Shown here: in pieces, positions 41,901 through 53,543 of the stretch | Position numbering within the stretch: position 1 is the first letter of the stretch | How the letters are laid out: the number at the start of each line of letters is the position of its first letter | Translations under genes and position numbers: made by a program | Notes under the pieces: model-generated | Seen by the model: only the letters and a program-made list of their open reading frames with translations | Database searches by the model: none | What the model was told of the DNA's origin: nothing | Assembly (NCBI GenBank): GCA_030279155.1 | Contig: CM059033.1 | Span: 34,535,501-34,599,500 of the forward strand | From: Forsythia viridissima | Lineage: Eukaryota > Streptophyta > Magnoliopsida > Lamiales > Oleaceae | Direction: 5' to 3' | DNA: 64,000 nucleotides

Positions 41901-43570
41901 TGTTGACAATTTATTTTGTACCGTAAGTGTACGGATTGCACAAGTAATAAAGTAGATTTTAGAGTCCAAGTATCGTATCAACAGAAATTTAGATAGTCCA
42001 ATACAATTAAATTAACCTTAATCGAATCGAATAAACTTTTGAAGTTTTGTTACCTAAGAACTAATTAGAGTATTTACTAAAAATAATTAACTAATTATAA
42101 TTTAAACAATTAAAAGATTGAGTTCACACCGAATTACTTTGAATATGAGAAAGAAAAGCATACTAGGATGATGAATACACTTATACCAATTCCTTTTAAC
42201 CCGAACCGTTGAATTTGATAACATAATTTAATTATGAAGGTCAATATTTCTAATTTGTTTAAAAATCTCTTTCGAGTAGAATTAAACATATCCCTATTTG
42301 TGACCCGACTACATCTCTATAACGGATGCGAACATACAATAATGCATTAAGATTTGTGAATACTTAAATATCACGTGAAGTATATCGGTATATTTCTATC
42401 CTCCATCGGACTCTAAGATAATTGATACTATGTTTAACTTATTTTCAATCTCTTGATGGTAAAATAAGCCACAAAACTCATACAACCATAGCGTATATAG
42501 TTATAGAGAAAAAGAAATCAATTTCAATTAAACATGCTTGAATATCAAAAACTAAATTCAAGAATTAAAGGTTCGTGATAGCTGTTTCATCATGATCATG
42601 ATCCTAGCACAAAACAAATCTAGCCCAACATACTAAGAAGAATAAAATAAAAAGGAAATATAAAAGCCGTCACCCGGATAGAAAGAAAAATTGAAAGAGT
42701 TGATCTTGATCTTCTTTGAATCCTCAAAAGAACAAATCTTGACATTCTTTCAATCTTCATTTCTTGTTTTTCTCTTAACATTCGGCTCTCTAATTATGAG
42801 ATAAGAACTCATATATATAGTATCCTCATTGTATCCCAAAAGATCTCAAAAAATCATTAAAATCGTGTCCCAAAAGGTTTCCTAATTGGAGTTTGGACTC
42901 AAAAGGTAACAAAATCCCGCTGGCCAAAAAAATACACTAGGCGATCGCCCAATGCAAACCTGGGCAATCGCTCGGGAAAAGTTTTTAAGTCTCTGCTGTT
43001 CCAATTTGGTGCTGGGCGCTCATCCAGCTATAGCCTTGCATGATCGCCCAGCTTAGTTTGTCTCAGCGGCAGTTTTGCAAACGATCATAACTTCGTGTAG
43101 GAAACTCCAAATTGAGATATGTAAAAAGGGTTGGACTCATTATTCAATTATATTTCCAATGTTATATACATTTTCCTTGTGGAGATTTTAATACAAAAAT
43201 TTGTACTCTAATTTCTCCACATGCTACGGTAGGTAGTTTCTCAATTCGGTTCTTTGGCTTTCAGGTATTTGATCATTTGCTTCAACTCTTCATAGTCACT
43301 CCAACACACTTTAAAGTTATTGATTTTATCTTCTTCCTCATCCTCCAATATTTGGCTCTTGATATTCACTTCAAAAATTCATTTTCTTCCCATTTACTCG
43401 TCGATTTCACCAAATTGTTGCTCATTTCATCCATTCTCTCCAATTACTTATAAAAAGGTCTAAAACTAAAATAAAAAGAACAATGCACTAAATTAAGTAG
43501 AAAATCAATAAAATAAGGAGATAAAAGCTTAGTTTTAAATCCCAAATAAGTGCACAAAATGCACTTATCA
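41901..43570 (-). repeat. C/D right LTR (5' LTR of D)
   Basis: About 1.67 kb, TGTTGACAATTT..GCACTTATCA. It includes GGCGATCGCCCA (GCGATCGC at 42941-42948) and two relatives (TGGGCAATCGC near 42962, TGATCGCCCA near 43042). The end near 43570 forms a hairpin with arms AATAAGTGCA and TGCACTTAT. In this family the palindrome is flanked by C/G rather than AT/AT as in E. Confidence 0.83.
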
Positions 43571-43904
43571 ATAAGCATCAATAAGTCCGACCATAAAAGG
43601 CGGTTGGGATTTGCCTTTTTTGTATTCTCTCTTTTTTTTTCTTGTAATTGTATACTTTTTGTACTTGAAATCTTTCGATGAAATTCATAATTTTTCAATT
43701 ATGTTTATACCATCCTCGTTGTAATTTACTTATAATGTTTTGATAATAATTAAGTAATCAAAATAACTTAAAATCAACTTTCTCCATTGCACATAAGTAA
43801 ATAAATGAAGTCTTAATCTAATTTATAGTATTAATATGAACATAATGAACAAGCATTCGTTCAAATAATTGCAAGTTTGTGACGATCCAACAAACCGATT
43901 TATT
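43571..43904 (-). other. Probable 3' end of element G, unresolved
   Basis: AT-rich sequence between D and the integrase C-terminus of G. It may contain the 3' LTR edge of G, but no second copy is available in the window to prove this. The 43444-43698 minus-strand ORF overlaps D's LTR end and a T-run and is not a gene. Confidence 0.35.
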
Positions 43905-45010
43905 GGTAGTATTCCCAAAGATGTTTAGCATTCCAAGAATGAGGGTTATGTCATCCATCCAAGTCCTCAATTCTATAAGTTTCGGAGTAAACTTCTGAAG
44001 TAACTTTTAATGCCCTTCACAGTTCAGCCCTAGGGTTCTCAAAGTAGCCTCTTTTGTTGCCGGAGAGAACCTTATTAGAACTGGGTCCTCAACTTAGAAT
44101 AATCTTTTCTTCACTTTAAAATGGTAATACTTAGCCTTTTTCCTTTTGATAAGTTGCAAGCTTCGTTTGTGACTGATCTCTATCTTTGTACAAGAAGTCA
44201 AGCCCTGCCTGCCTTGAAATTTTGTTAGATATTTCATTATACTGGATCAGTCGAGGTGATGGCGCATCCCAACCTCAACTAGTACCATAGCATTGGCTCG
44301 GTATGTTAGGAAGAAATAAGTCTCACCCGTGCCTATCTGATTTGCAGTCAAATAGGCCCACATGTTATTATAAAACTTATCTAGCCAAGCTCATTTCAAA
44401 GCATCAAGCTTTCTTTTCAAAGCATACTTAGTGGTTTTATTTACTACTTCAGCTTGACCATTAGCATGGAGATGATATGGAATAGAGAATTTTCTCTAGA
44501 TTCCTAAGTCATCACAAAGCTTTTGCAATGTTTTATTGTAAAACTGACTTCCATTGTCCGTGACAAGAGAGTGACAGATTTCGAACCTACAAATAATATT
44601 TTTCCAAATGAACTTTGTAGTTATTGCATCGATTAACAATGTTAGTGGCTCAGCCTCTACCCACTTTGTGAAGTAATTGATACCCCATTTGGCAAAAAGT
44701 CAAGGACTACTTACAGTTGTGAGTTCCTAAGGATGAAGCTGGAGTACATTAGCGAATCTCTGTCACTTATCACATCGTTTGACATAGTCTAGAGAGTCTT
44801 TTATCAAGGTTGGCCATTAATATCTCTGTATTAGAATTTTATGTGCCATCGACAATTCTCCTTCGTAATTGCCACATATCCTATCATGTACTTCACATAT
44901 GAGATAATCAGCTTCATTTTATTCAACGCACCAAAGAAGTGGAGTAGATAAAACCCTTTTATACAATATTCCATCTCTCAACACGAAGTGGACTGCTCTT
45001 TGCCTCAGCT
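43905..45010 (-). pseudogene. Element G integrase (Tat lineage)
   Basis: Read on the minus strand, fragments appear in integrase order. The zinc domain has ICGNYEGELSMAHKI and YVKRCDKWQRFANV (about 44880-44740). Then come WGINYFTKWVEAEPL (44690) and LVTDNGSQFYNKTLQ (44570), followed by IPYHLHANGQAEVVNKT (44480) with the catalytic Glu. Next come NMWAYLTANQIGTGETYF (44370) and the C-terminus LATYQKEKG, EDLDG and PHSWNAKHLWEYY (ending at 43905). This matches Tat-lineage (Retand/Ogre-like) integrases. Stops are frequent, and no long ORF remains. Confidence 0.78.
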
Positions 45011-45182
45011 TTTTAGCCTTAGTTTTATTTGATGGAAGCTCGAGTCATGAAATAATCTAAAATTTCTTTCATTCATTTCAATAGTTAGCTAATGATAATC
45101 ACCTCTACCATTGTCTCAATGGAGGGCCTTTCTATGTATTCAATTAGTATGATTCTCAACAACTCGGATTCTTTGATGTTGG

Positions 45183-45551
45183 CTAATTTAGACAGAGTAT
45201 CGGCATTGCTATAACCAGTAAGCGGGATTTGAAGAACTTATAAAAACTAAGCAAGAAATCCATGACACACTTCAGATAAGCGACCATGCTATCTTGAACT
45301 TTGAAGATGTCATTCACTTGACTTACCACAAGTTGAGACTCGCTATTGATAATGATTTGTTTCACTTTCATATCCTTTGTCGATTTAAGTCCAAATATTA
45401 ATACCTCATACTTTGCGACATAGTTAGAAGCTTTAAACCCAAACCTTAGAGAACAGTTGAGATTGTATCCCGTATCCCCTCTGGACTTATCAAGATGATC
45501 TATGCCTCTCATCATGCTTCTCCAGAAAAGCCATCGACAAACCAATTCCAC
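45183..45551 (-). pseudogene. Element G archaeal-type RNase H domain
   Basis: A 122-residue frame with LRFGFKASNYVAKYEVLIFGL, VKQIIINSESQLVVSQV and QDSMVAYLKCVMDFL. Tat-lineage plant elements carry a second RNase H of archaeal type after the first, with the words ASNNEAEYEAL and SDSQLVVSQV. Here the acidic residues of those words are partly replaced (NYVAKYE, SESQ). Located between RNase H and integrase as expected. Confidence 0.8.
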
Positions 45552-45766
45552 AGTAATAAATATGTCAATTTAGGTTTCTTAACATCTATTGGCATTATAG
45601 GTCCTCGATAAATTCTGCTACGAAGTCTGTGAGGGCTTGACCTTTAATGGAAGACCTCGATTAGAACTGAATGTCGAACTAGTTAAGTTTTATTGTCCGT
45701 TTTAGCAATCTACCAGAAGCATCAGGTTTCTGAAGTACCTACTTCAGCAGATAATTGGTCAGCACT

Positions 45767-46128
45767 TCAACAGTATGAGCCTCGAACATAAGGCCTCAAC
45801 TTTCTAAAAGCTCTAATAAGTGCTAGGGCCAATTTCTCCATATCTAGATATCTCGTCTCAACATGTTGAATGATTTTAGTGACGTAATAGATTGGAAAAT
45901 GTTGTGTTCTTTCAGTGCGTACCAATAATGTACTAGTATTCCCTTCATAGGCAGCCAAGTAAATTTGTAATGCTTTTCCTATGACTCGTTTGGACAATAA
46001 ATGAGCTCTTCTGAGATGTTCTTTCAGAGCCACAAAAGCCTATTCACATTCTGAGGTCGATTCAAATTTATTCCCTCATTTGAGTGTTTTAAAGAATAGA
46101 TTACACTTGTCAGTGGGCTTTGATACGA
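45767..46128 (-). pseudogene. Element G RNase H (start) and connection
   Basis: Minus-strand FVSKPTDKCNLFFKTLK (46128-46075), then a stop, then 46033-45767: ALKEHLRRAHLLSKRVIGKA, LQIYLAAYEG, PIYYVTKIIQHVETRYLDME and LALALIRAFRKLRPY. This is the RNase H next to RT in Tat-lineage polyproteins. The RT that should precede it lies beyond LTR F, at 54945-55540. Confidence 0.82.
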
Positions 46129-49100
46129 ATTGTAACGCTCCAAATTTTCTTAACCTGTCGGGTCACTTAAAAATCTTGAAAATAACATTTGAAGAATCCA
46201 AATTAATTTTCCCACACCCTTGGTTAATTTTAAAATTTATATGTTGTAGAAAAGTTACAAGCGCGCAAGTAAAATAGAATTAAACCCTCAAAACTCTACG
46301 ATTTTACCGGCAACACTAGATGTTGCCAAAAATTATTGGACCTACCAAACATGCTAAAAAAATTATAGTTTTTGAACAATAAGTAGTTGACACCTTATAA
46401 TAAAAAATACCAAAAATCCAAACATTATCTATGTCGTTTGACATGAGAAAAATGTAGCTGAAGTTGCTTGAAAAACTATTCTGGATGTAACTGACACTCC
46501 CTGGTAAAATGGACGTAATAAATTTATGCGCGTGCTTTGAGGGTGATTCTAACTTCTACTAATTATAGATTTCCACTGATTTAAATCAAAAATTCAAAGT
46601 ACTCAAACAGTTATAGTATTTCAAAATCATGGGCAGAAAGTAGAAATTCTTGAAACAAAAAGCTATAACTTCAACTTAAACTTCTAAAACAGCGACTTGA
46701 AAATTACGCCGTCGCACCAACGTCAATCATATCAATTTGAAGAATAAATAATTTTGGTGTGAGCATTTCAAAAGAAATATACAGTAGCAATTATACAAAC
46801 ATATAAAAAAATTATATCAAAATTAATATGTGACATGCCATACTTTTAATCATACATAGGAACAACATATTTTGGTAACCGGTACCACATAAAATCATAA
46901 GTGATTACCTTCAATTACTAACATACTTAAATGATTACCTTCAATCACTATCATAATGTTCCAACATATAATTTACATATCATTTTCTCAAAGTAAAAAT
47001 CTGTAAAACGTGGTTTAAGTAGTATAAGAAACTACCTTGCAATAAGAATTTCCGTTGAGTTGATTTGAAGATGAAAAATGAGTGCACATTTTCTCAAAAT
47101 AATATCTTTGAACTTGCCTTTTTCCTAAATCATAAATAAATAACAAGAGTCTTAAATGGTTAACACTATTTAAGTGGTCTTCCAAAACGACGCTATTTTG
47201 ATGACCATCTAATGATGTGAATTTTTTATTTTTTTAGCTTTGGCAGTCAATACGACGTCGTTTGGAACTCATTGTAGGCAAACGATGTCGTTTCGTTGAA
47301 AATGCATACACATTACCCTTTGGTCTGACACACTGCACAAGCCCATGCCTTCCACTTTAATGTCACCAACTCTCTCATCTTGTCTCTGTTCACAAAGAAG
47401 AGAACTCATCACTTCTCTCTCCACCACCCTCTACAATGCACCTTCACATTCCACACACCCCAGTTAAACTCTAGTCATCCTCCTTTCGTCGCCCAACCAC
47501 TTGGAATCGTGCCTTCTGCACTACAATTTCACATCACACGACGATTTTTTCATAAAGAAACCCTAATCTCTCCATTACCAAAGACATCTAGGCCCCATAA
47601 CTAAGAAAATTGCTTTGATTTTCTATGCATTTTCACTTTAATCTCAAAATCTATATAAAGAGATAAAGGGTTATTTTTTGTCAGAGTGGGATTTAGAATC
47701 TTGAAAAAAAAAATTCCATTTATTTTTGGATTGAGAGAGTTCTATATTTCCCGATCACCAACCAAATCTTCAAAAAAATGTTGACAGACGCCAGCTACTG
47801 TTGGATTCTTCTTTTTCGTTTCTTGATTAGGTTCAAAATCCACGATTCACTCATATTTTTTTGGCGTTTTCGTTCGTCCCTTTTTTGTTTTTTTTTCTTT
47901 GTAGTAAAAATCTTGTTGAAAACACTATATATCAAGAACATTATCCTCTTGATGCAAATTCTGAAGTGTTGAAGTTGAAGGGTGAGCAGCGAGTTTTGTG
48001 TAAGTCTCTGACTGTGAAGATCATCACCTTGTTGTCTGATTTTTGTTTTCTGTTGTCTTAATTTGCTTTTGTTTGTGAGCCATTTTTGTTTGTTGTTGAA
48101 TTTACTTTTTTCTGGGGGTTTTCTTATCAAGAAATTTTAGATGCAGTGAATAATAGTAACCATACTTTTGCCAAGATTGGAATATTAAATTGCTAGCAAG
48201 ATTTTCTGAAATTTGTTTATCTTTTGAAGTCCTAGCAGGTTTATATGCACAAGGATGGTCGATGGAGATGGTGGCAATCTTGATTTTTGCAAGATTTCTT
48301 ACTTCAATGTTAATTGTAAGTACACATATACAAAATTTTCTATTAACTCTAAATCAATATTTTAGAAAGGTACATACCACTACACTTGTGAAGCTAACTA
48401 TTTTTTACTAACACTTTGTTAGTATCACTTTTTGGTCAGACATTAAAAGTAATGAGTATATTAAAGATCAGATTTTGGGATCAACCAAAACCCAATATTA
48501 TCTTTTTAATATACTCTTTTAACACAAATTGATTTTCTCTTGTTTATATAAAGTAAAGTGTTAGTGAAATATCTCTGTATCTGGTTGCAGACATTCTTGC
48601 CAACCTTTGAATGTTTGTATTGTGGTGAGAGGTAATTGATCACTTCTTTTCCCAAGGATATGAAAAGATATCACTATGTTTAACCAATTGATCTTTTTGG
48701 AACAATATTTTATTCTCTTTATATGGCATTTGTGTAGAAATAATGAAGTACAATTTGTTGGTGAAATATGGATTATTAAGATATTTTATGATTAAAAAAA
48801 TTGATTTACCCTGAAATTATCATAAAGAAAAACATAAATTTACCTGTAGTTTAAAGTTGTTTAAGCTATTTAAATCATGAAGTGCAATTTTTTTCTTGTA
48901 ATCTTGAGAGTTTTCAGTCCATTTTCGCTAACAGTGCACCTATGAATTGACCTTCAGTTTGGAGGCTTACATGACTAGCAAGAGTTGTCTTGTTTATTAG
49001 AAAAATTGAATTTCTTCATTTTGATTGACAAAAAAAGGTAGATTTACAATATCTGAAGGAAAATAGGCATATATAGAACATAGAAAGGTAGCATACTTGT

Positions 49101-49691
49101 ATTCTTCAAACCATCACCTTTAATCCTTTAGATCTCCATCACACCATCACCTAAGACTACTTTTTTTATACCAACTTCTTACCTACACTTATGGCTCACA
49201 GTTCATTGTATGAAATGAGTCTCTTTCCTTCGTATGCCACCCTACTCCCTCTCCCTCTCTGAATAGTCTACGATGCTTTTCACCATCACTCTCTCCACAT
49301 ACCAACTCCTGTATCTTCTATTTGTTCTCTCCCTCATGATCTGGGGTTTGGTGGTTCAATTTTAGTAGTGGTGATTCTAAATAGTGGCGATGGATGTGTG
49401 TAGCTCTCAAGGTAATTATTTGATTACATTAATTGTTACTGATGTTTGTGTTTCTTTGAGAAATTTTAATCCTTTATCTTTTATTTTACTCAGTTCTTGA
49501 AAAATAATTGATTTTTGTGAAGTTCCTTTTAAGTGGGCTCTTTAATTTTTTTACTTTTATGTTTTCTGCATTTTTCTAGAAATTAGAATCGAATGTTTTT
49601 TTCCATTATGTTTGTCAACACTTATTACGTCTTTATCGATGTTCAATATTTGGTATTCAATTTACATAATTTATTGTATATCTATCTTCAG

Positions 49692-49925
49692 GTACCTCAA
49701 CTTTTGGCTCGGAAGGCATTCAAACAAATATTTTTTTCGTCAATGTGCAGTTATTTAATAGGTATTACAATTCAAACATGTACTAATGTGTATATCCGAA
49801 ATTAATGTTCTTTTCCTTGTTGCAGTCTTTTACTAGGACGAGAATGCTACTCATTTAGGAATGCTAAATACATCAAGGTTGGATTGACCGAACTACAAAA
49901 TTGGTGTTACAAGGCAACTAACAAG
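49692..49925 (+). pseudogene. Captured myosin XI exons (DIL/globular-tail region)
   Basis: Exon 1, 49692-49761 (after TTCAG, before GTATT): VPQLLARKAFKQI, then after one extra T in a T-run VNVQLFN, as in the VPPFLVRKVFTQIFSFINVQLFN part of plant class XI myosins (split here: VPPFLVRKVFTQ, then IFSFINVQLFN). Exon 2, 49826-49925 (after TTGCAG, before GTATTT): SLLLGRECYSF and AKYIKVGLTELQNWC. The split Ser codon AG|T joins the exons correctly. This is the cargo-binding dilute domain of an actin motor. Only these two exons of the region are seen, so it is a fragment. Assignment rests on recognised motifs. Confidence 0.8.
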
Positions 49926-51674
49926 GTATTTATTCCAGTGATTTTATGATATGGCTTGCTTTTTTTATCCCCACTAAATTTCGTAGTTTATTCGAGTAAA
50001 CAGATTCATGTCCCTCTAAATTTAGATTTTTTAGTGAGATAATGAAGAATACATTGTGAATATCTCTATGATTTGCATGGAAATATTTATTGAAGAGTCA
50101 ATAATTGATTATTTATAGTCTACCATAGCATAATGGAATAGGCTCATTATAAGCGCAGTTAAAAAGCAAGCTCTCAACCCTGCTCTACTGAGGCACATCT
50201 TGTGATTTACATATTCCACCAAGGCTCCAGGGTAGGGCTGGTGGGGGCCCTCAAGGTTGGGATTCAACCTTTAATCTACCATAGCAAAAATGATTATCAA
50301 ATGGGAAAAAGTTCAAGCTGTGTGGTGTTTGCATGTCATAGAATGATCAGAATATTAAACATGCATTATAAAAGTTTCTGAACATTTTAATATGAACACA
50401 TACTACAAAGTCAGTGTATGGGCCAAGCTCGGGAAGTCATTAATTTCAGTTTACTATTGATAGAAAATTATACATGTTAGTTAATTATATATGTTAATGA
50501 CAATTTATATTCAATATATTTTTTTTTTATTATGGAAGATGAACAAGCATTAAACAACATATAGAGACATTTTTGTCTTTTACTCAAGGTATTTATGCAT
50601 ACCATAGGTGCATTAAATCATGAACTAACAAATGGACAACGAGAAAAAAGTACGAAACATGCAAATTATATTAAGATATATGAAAAAACTTTAAGGAGAA
50701 CAAAGGAAGCAAATCGGTTAGTATATCATGAGTGCTTTGCAAAATCTTTGCTTTTAAGGAGTGAGATTATTTTGAAATATTGCAATTCTTTTTCCTTTAG
50801 GTTTAAACATACACCCTTTTTGACATTTCTCAATTTATGTAATTGTAACTAAATGAATGAGTTGCACTTTCTGAACACCGATCAATAAAACTCTTCCGAA
50901 GAAAGAAACAATAAATACTAAAGAATATAACCATTTGTTGGTCCATGCTGTAAATGAAGATAATTAGTTTGAATGTTGCTGTTGTTGAAACTTGTCATAC
51001 ATCACAAGCCAAATAAGTCCCTGGAAGAAATAAGTCGTGATTTATATCACGGAAGCAGTTATACATATGCTTTTCTTAAATACTAATATATCTAATTTGC
51101 AGTATTTTTATAAAACGTCAATAGTAAAGATATTATTTGGAAGTCTACCATGTATAACTCATGAATATCACATATGTATTTATTTTATCCGAATGCTATA
51201 ATATTTTTCTTATATCAACCCTTGTTTCCTAATTGCTATCTTTATTATTAGGATTAATATAGTTAAAGACCTTGAGGCCATAGTATTCTTTTTTTCTTCA
51301 TCATAAGTTCCTAACGGTTCTTGCATCACATAAAAGACGTGTGAAAAGAATCAAATTTTGATTACTACAACTGTTGTCCCAATCTGCAACCAAAATTAAT
51401 ATTAAAATCAAGTATTGTCTAAGCATTTATGCATTTGAGTTTTTGTAATGCCCTTTTAAGTCGAATAAACATTTATCTGCAGTTATTAAGATAATGATTA
51501 TTTTCCCTTTATCTTTGTGTGTGCCCTTATATCTTAAGCACAGTATTATCTTTGGTTCATTGTAATTATTTTCAATTCTTTCTACCTCATATTGGTCGAA
51601 ATATTTTGCTTGCAAAATTATCAATATTGTAAATTGCAAGTCATTTGTTGGATGTTGTTCTTGCAAATTTCCAG

Positions 51675-51797
51675 ACTGAGCAGCTAATCACTGCAACGAT
51701 GCCTAATAATATTCCTCATCCTAGATATGCAGGTATACCTTTGAATCCTCATGATGCCATAGTGCCTCGATATGGTGCAGGTGCCAGACTCCAATAG
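51675..51797 (+). pseudogene. Exon-like fragment with stop codon in Helitron
   Basis: After TTTCCAG the frame TEQLITATMPNNIPHP, RYAGIPLNPHDAIV, then PRYGAGARLQ ends at TAG 51795. It looks like the last coding exon of a host gene (40 residues, Pro-rich) followed by a 3' UTR-like sequence. I do not recognise the gene. Its location near the Helitron 3' end and its direction fit a second captured fragment. Confidence 0.4.
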
Positions 51798-52591
51798 GTA
51801 GTAACTGGGAGGATCTTGGTTGTCTATTTTTCTATTTGTGTTTCTTTTAGAAAGATTTCCATCTAATGGACTCCCACAGTTTAGGAGCCTATTATTTATG
51901 AAAGGAACCAATGCCAGCAAGCATGAGATGGTGCCAATGGTTTTACCACATGGTCGAATTCAATGTGCTTTGTAAATTGCTTCAATTTTGACATATTCAT
52001 GTGTAAATATTAAGACTCCAATATTTTTAATTGACTTGTGTTTTGTACAATCATTACGTCAAACTAAGAATTTAAGTGCACATGTATTTTTATTTGAATT
52101 AGGTTGCAACATTCGAAAGAATTTGGAATGTGTTTCCTTTTTTTATTTGCTATATTGTAATGTTTGGAATTATGTATTTTTAAGTCTTTAGTGATTTAAA
52201 TGGTAGGTGAATAATTTCTATACGTATAGGTCTTTTTGTAAGAGTTTTCTTTTACTTGGTTTATTATTTTCACGTCTAACTACAATATGTTCAGGTCTAT
52301 GTTAAAGAGATATGTGATTTTTAATTTATTTTAATTTAGCACAGTTCATTCTTTTGAGGATTTATATATAAAGAAGCTATAGAGGAGCCACATTAAGTGT
52401 GTGTAATTGGATTGTTTTGTTTTCTTATTTGTTGTTTGAGTACATTTTGTCTTTATTTATTGTCAGTTATTTCTTCCAACATGTAATTTTTCCTTGGAGG
52501 TTTTAGCGATTTTTCTTCGTATTCTAAACACATTAGTTCATTCTCTTAAAAAATATATTTGATACTATTACGTCCAAAATACAATTATAAT

Positions 52592-52617
52592 ACGTGCAAC
52601 GCACGTGGCTACACTAG
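52592..52617 (+). terminator. Helitron 3' terminal hairpin and CTAG
   Basis: A perfect 6-bp GC-rich stem (ACGTGC/GCACGT) with a 3-base loop, then GGCTACACTAG. In Helitrons the hairpin stops rolling-circle strand transfer and CTRR marks the end. Confidence 0.88.
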
Positions 52618-53136
52618 TGTTTTACAAATATCCGTGTGATGTAGTATGGTTTAAGTGACTAAAATAAAAGGCAAGAATGAGAGGGAAAATCTAAAACTTG
52701 GAGAAAATGAGAAAATGGTGGTGCAAAATAAGACAGTCAGAAATCTTGCTGCTGGAGGCTGAAATGAGTGAGAGGAGAAGGGGATTTGTTGGAAAAGAAT
52801 GTATGCTTTGCTGGGGTCGAACTGTATAAGGGAAAGAGAATAAAATTTGGTGTAAAATTCTAGTGTAGAATGTAGTTTGCTGGGGTCGAAATTAAATGGG
52901 GAATGAGGACTGCTGGAAATTATTTTGGGGACTAAAAAGGAAATGTTGGGAGAGGTTTTGTGTGATTCGAAGTGAGATAGAAGTGGGAAAAATGAAGGAG
53001 AATTGCTACTAGAAAATGACTTGCTGGATTTGGAATTTGGGACTTTAATTAAATAGAGTTGGGGAGAAATTTGGAAGGCCGAAACTAGAATGAAATCGGA
53101 AGGGGCTGCTGGCCAAATTTAGGTAGGAATTGGAGA

Positions 53137-53154
53137 GGGGGGGGGGGGGGGGGG
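53137..53154 (+). repeat. Poly-G tract of 18 bases
   Basis: An uninterrupted run of G within LTR F. Such long G-runs are uncommon in AT-rich plant DNA and can form G-quadruplex; sequencing or assembly slippage is also possible. Confidence 0.85.
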
Positions 53155-53543
53155 TGAACATTTCAGTTTCTTGGGTGGTTGAAGAGTGAGGGAAAAACAT
53201 GGGAAGATTGGAAGTGGATTTTAGATTTAAGGACATGTGGATAGTTGGTTTTAAAATAGTTGATCATGGGAAACAAAATGGGCAGGTTCTTGGCAGCTGA
53301 GGCGAGTCTCTGTGGCTGAAAAAAATGGGGCCGGAATGGACCGGGTTTGGGTTGCCTACGGGTTGTATTTTTGGACTGAAAACATGTCAAATTTTTAGGC
53401 CAAATGAAACACAGTTTGAGTAGGAAAATAGATGGACTAGTGGGCCGATCTTTTAAAGGATTTAAAAGATTGGTTTTTGGACTACAAATTAAAATTAGCT
53501 TGGGCCGGAAATTAACCAAGATTAACTCAATATAAAACTTTTA

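Larger units (their letters stand above)
23715..43570 (-). mobile_element. Element C/D: Athila-like compound element, split by E
   Basis: Order on the plus strand: gag remnant of C (23044-23600), left LTR (23715-24434 joined to 36641-37567), 3' non-coding region, gag-protease of D (39590-41773), primer site, and right LTR (41901-43570). The left LTR is therefore shared: it ends D and also stands next to C's own leader and gag, as in a tandem LTR-int-LTR-int array made by unequal recombination, with the far left part lost. No target duplication is expected or seen on the left. D, like B, has no RT, RNase H or integrase. Confidence 0.75.
47650..52617 (+). mobile_element. Non-autonomous Helitron carrying host gene fragments
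   Basis: The 3' end is diagnostic: stem ACGTGC-AAC-GCACGT (52592-52606), seven bases, then CTAG (52614-52617) followed by host T. The proposed 5' end TCTATATAAAGAG (47650), after host A, is typical in form but less certain; an earlier start cannot be excluded because 47300-47640 also looks unlike LTR F. No Rep/helicase gene is present. The interior contains spliced exons of a myosin XI gene and at least one other exon-like piece, in the same direction, as known for gene-capturing Helitrons. ORFs such as 47778-47972 and 50595-50852 are not supported. Confidence 0.78.

Noticed and set aside
47380..47604. 74-residue ORF before the Helitron as a gene start
   Set aside because: The stretch resembles a gene leader (CT-rich, AAACCCTAAT), but no homology, no following exon and no certain Helitron border support it.
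50140..50280. Structured RNA near a GGGGGCCC stretch
   Set aside because: No consistent stem or known RNA family pattern was visible by eye; it is more probably intronic sequence of the captured gene in the Helitron.
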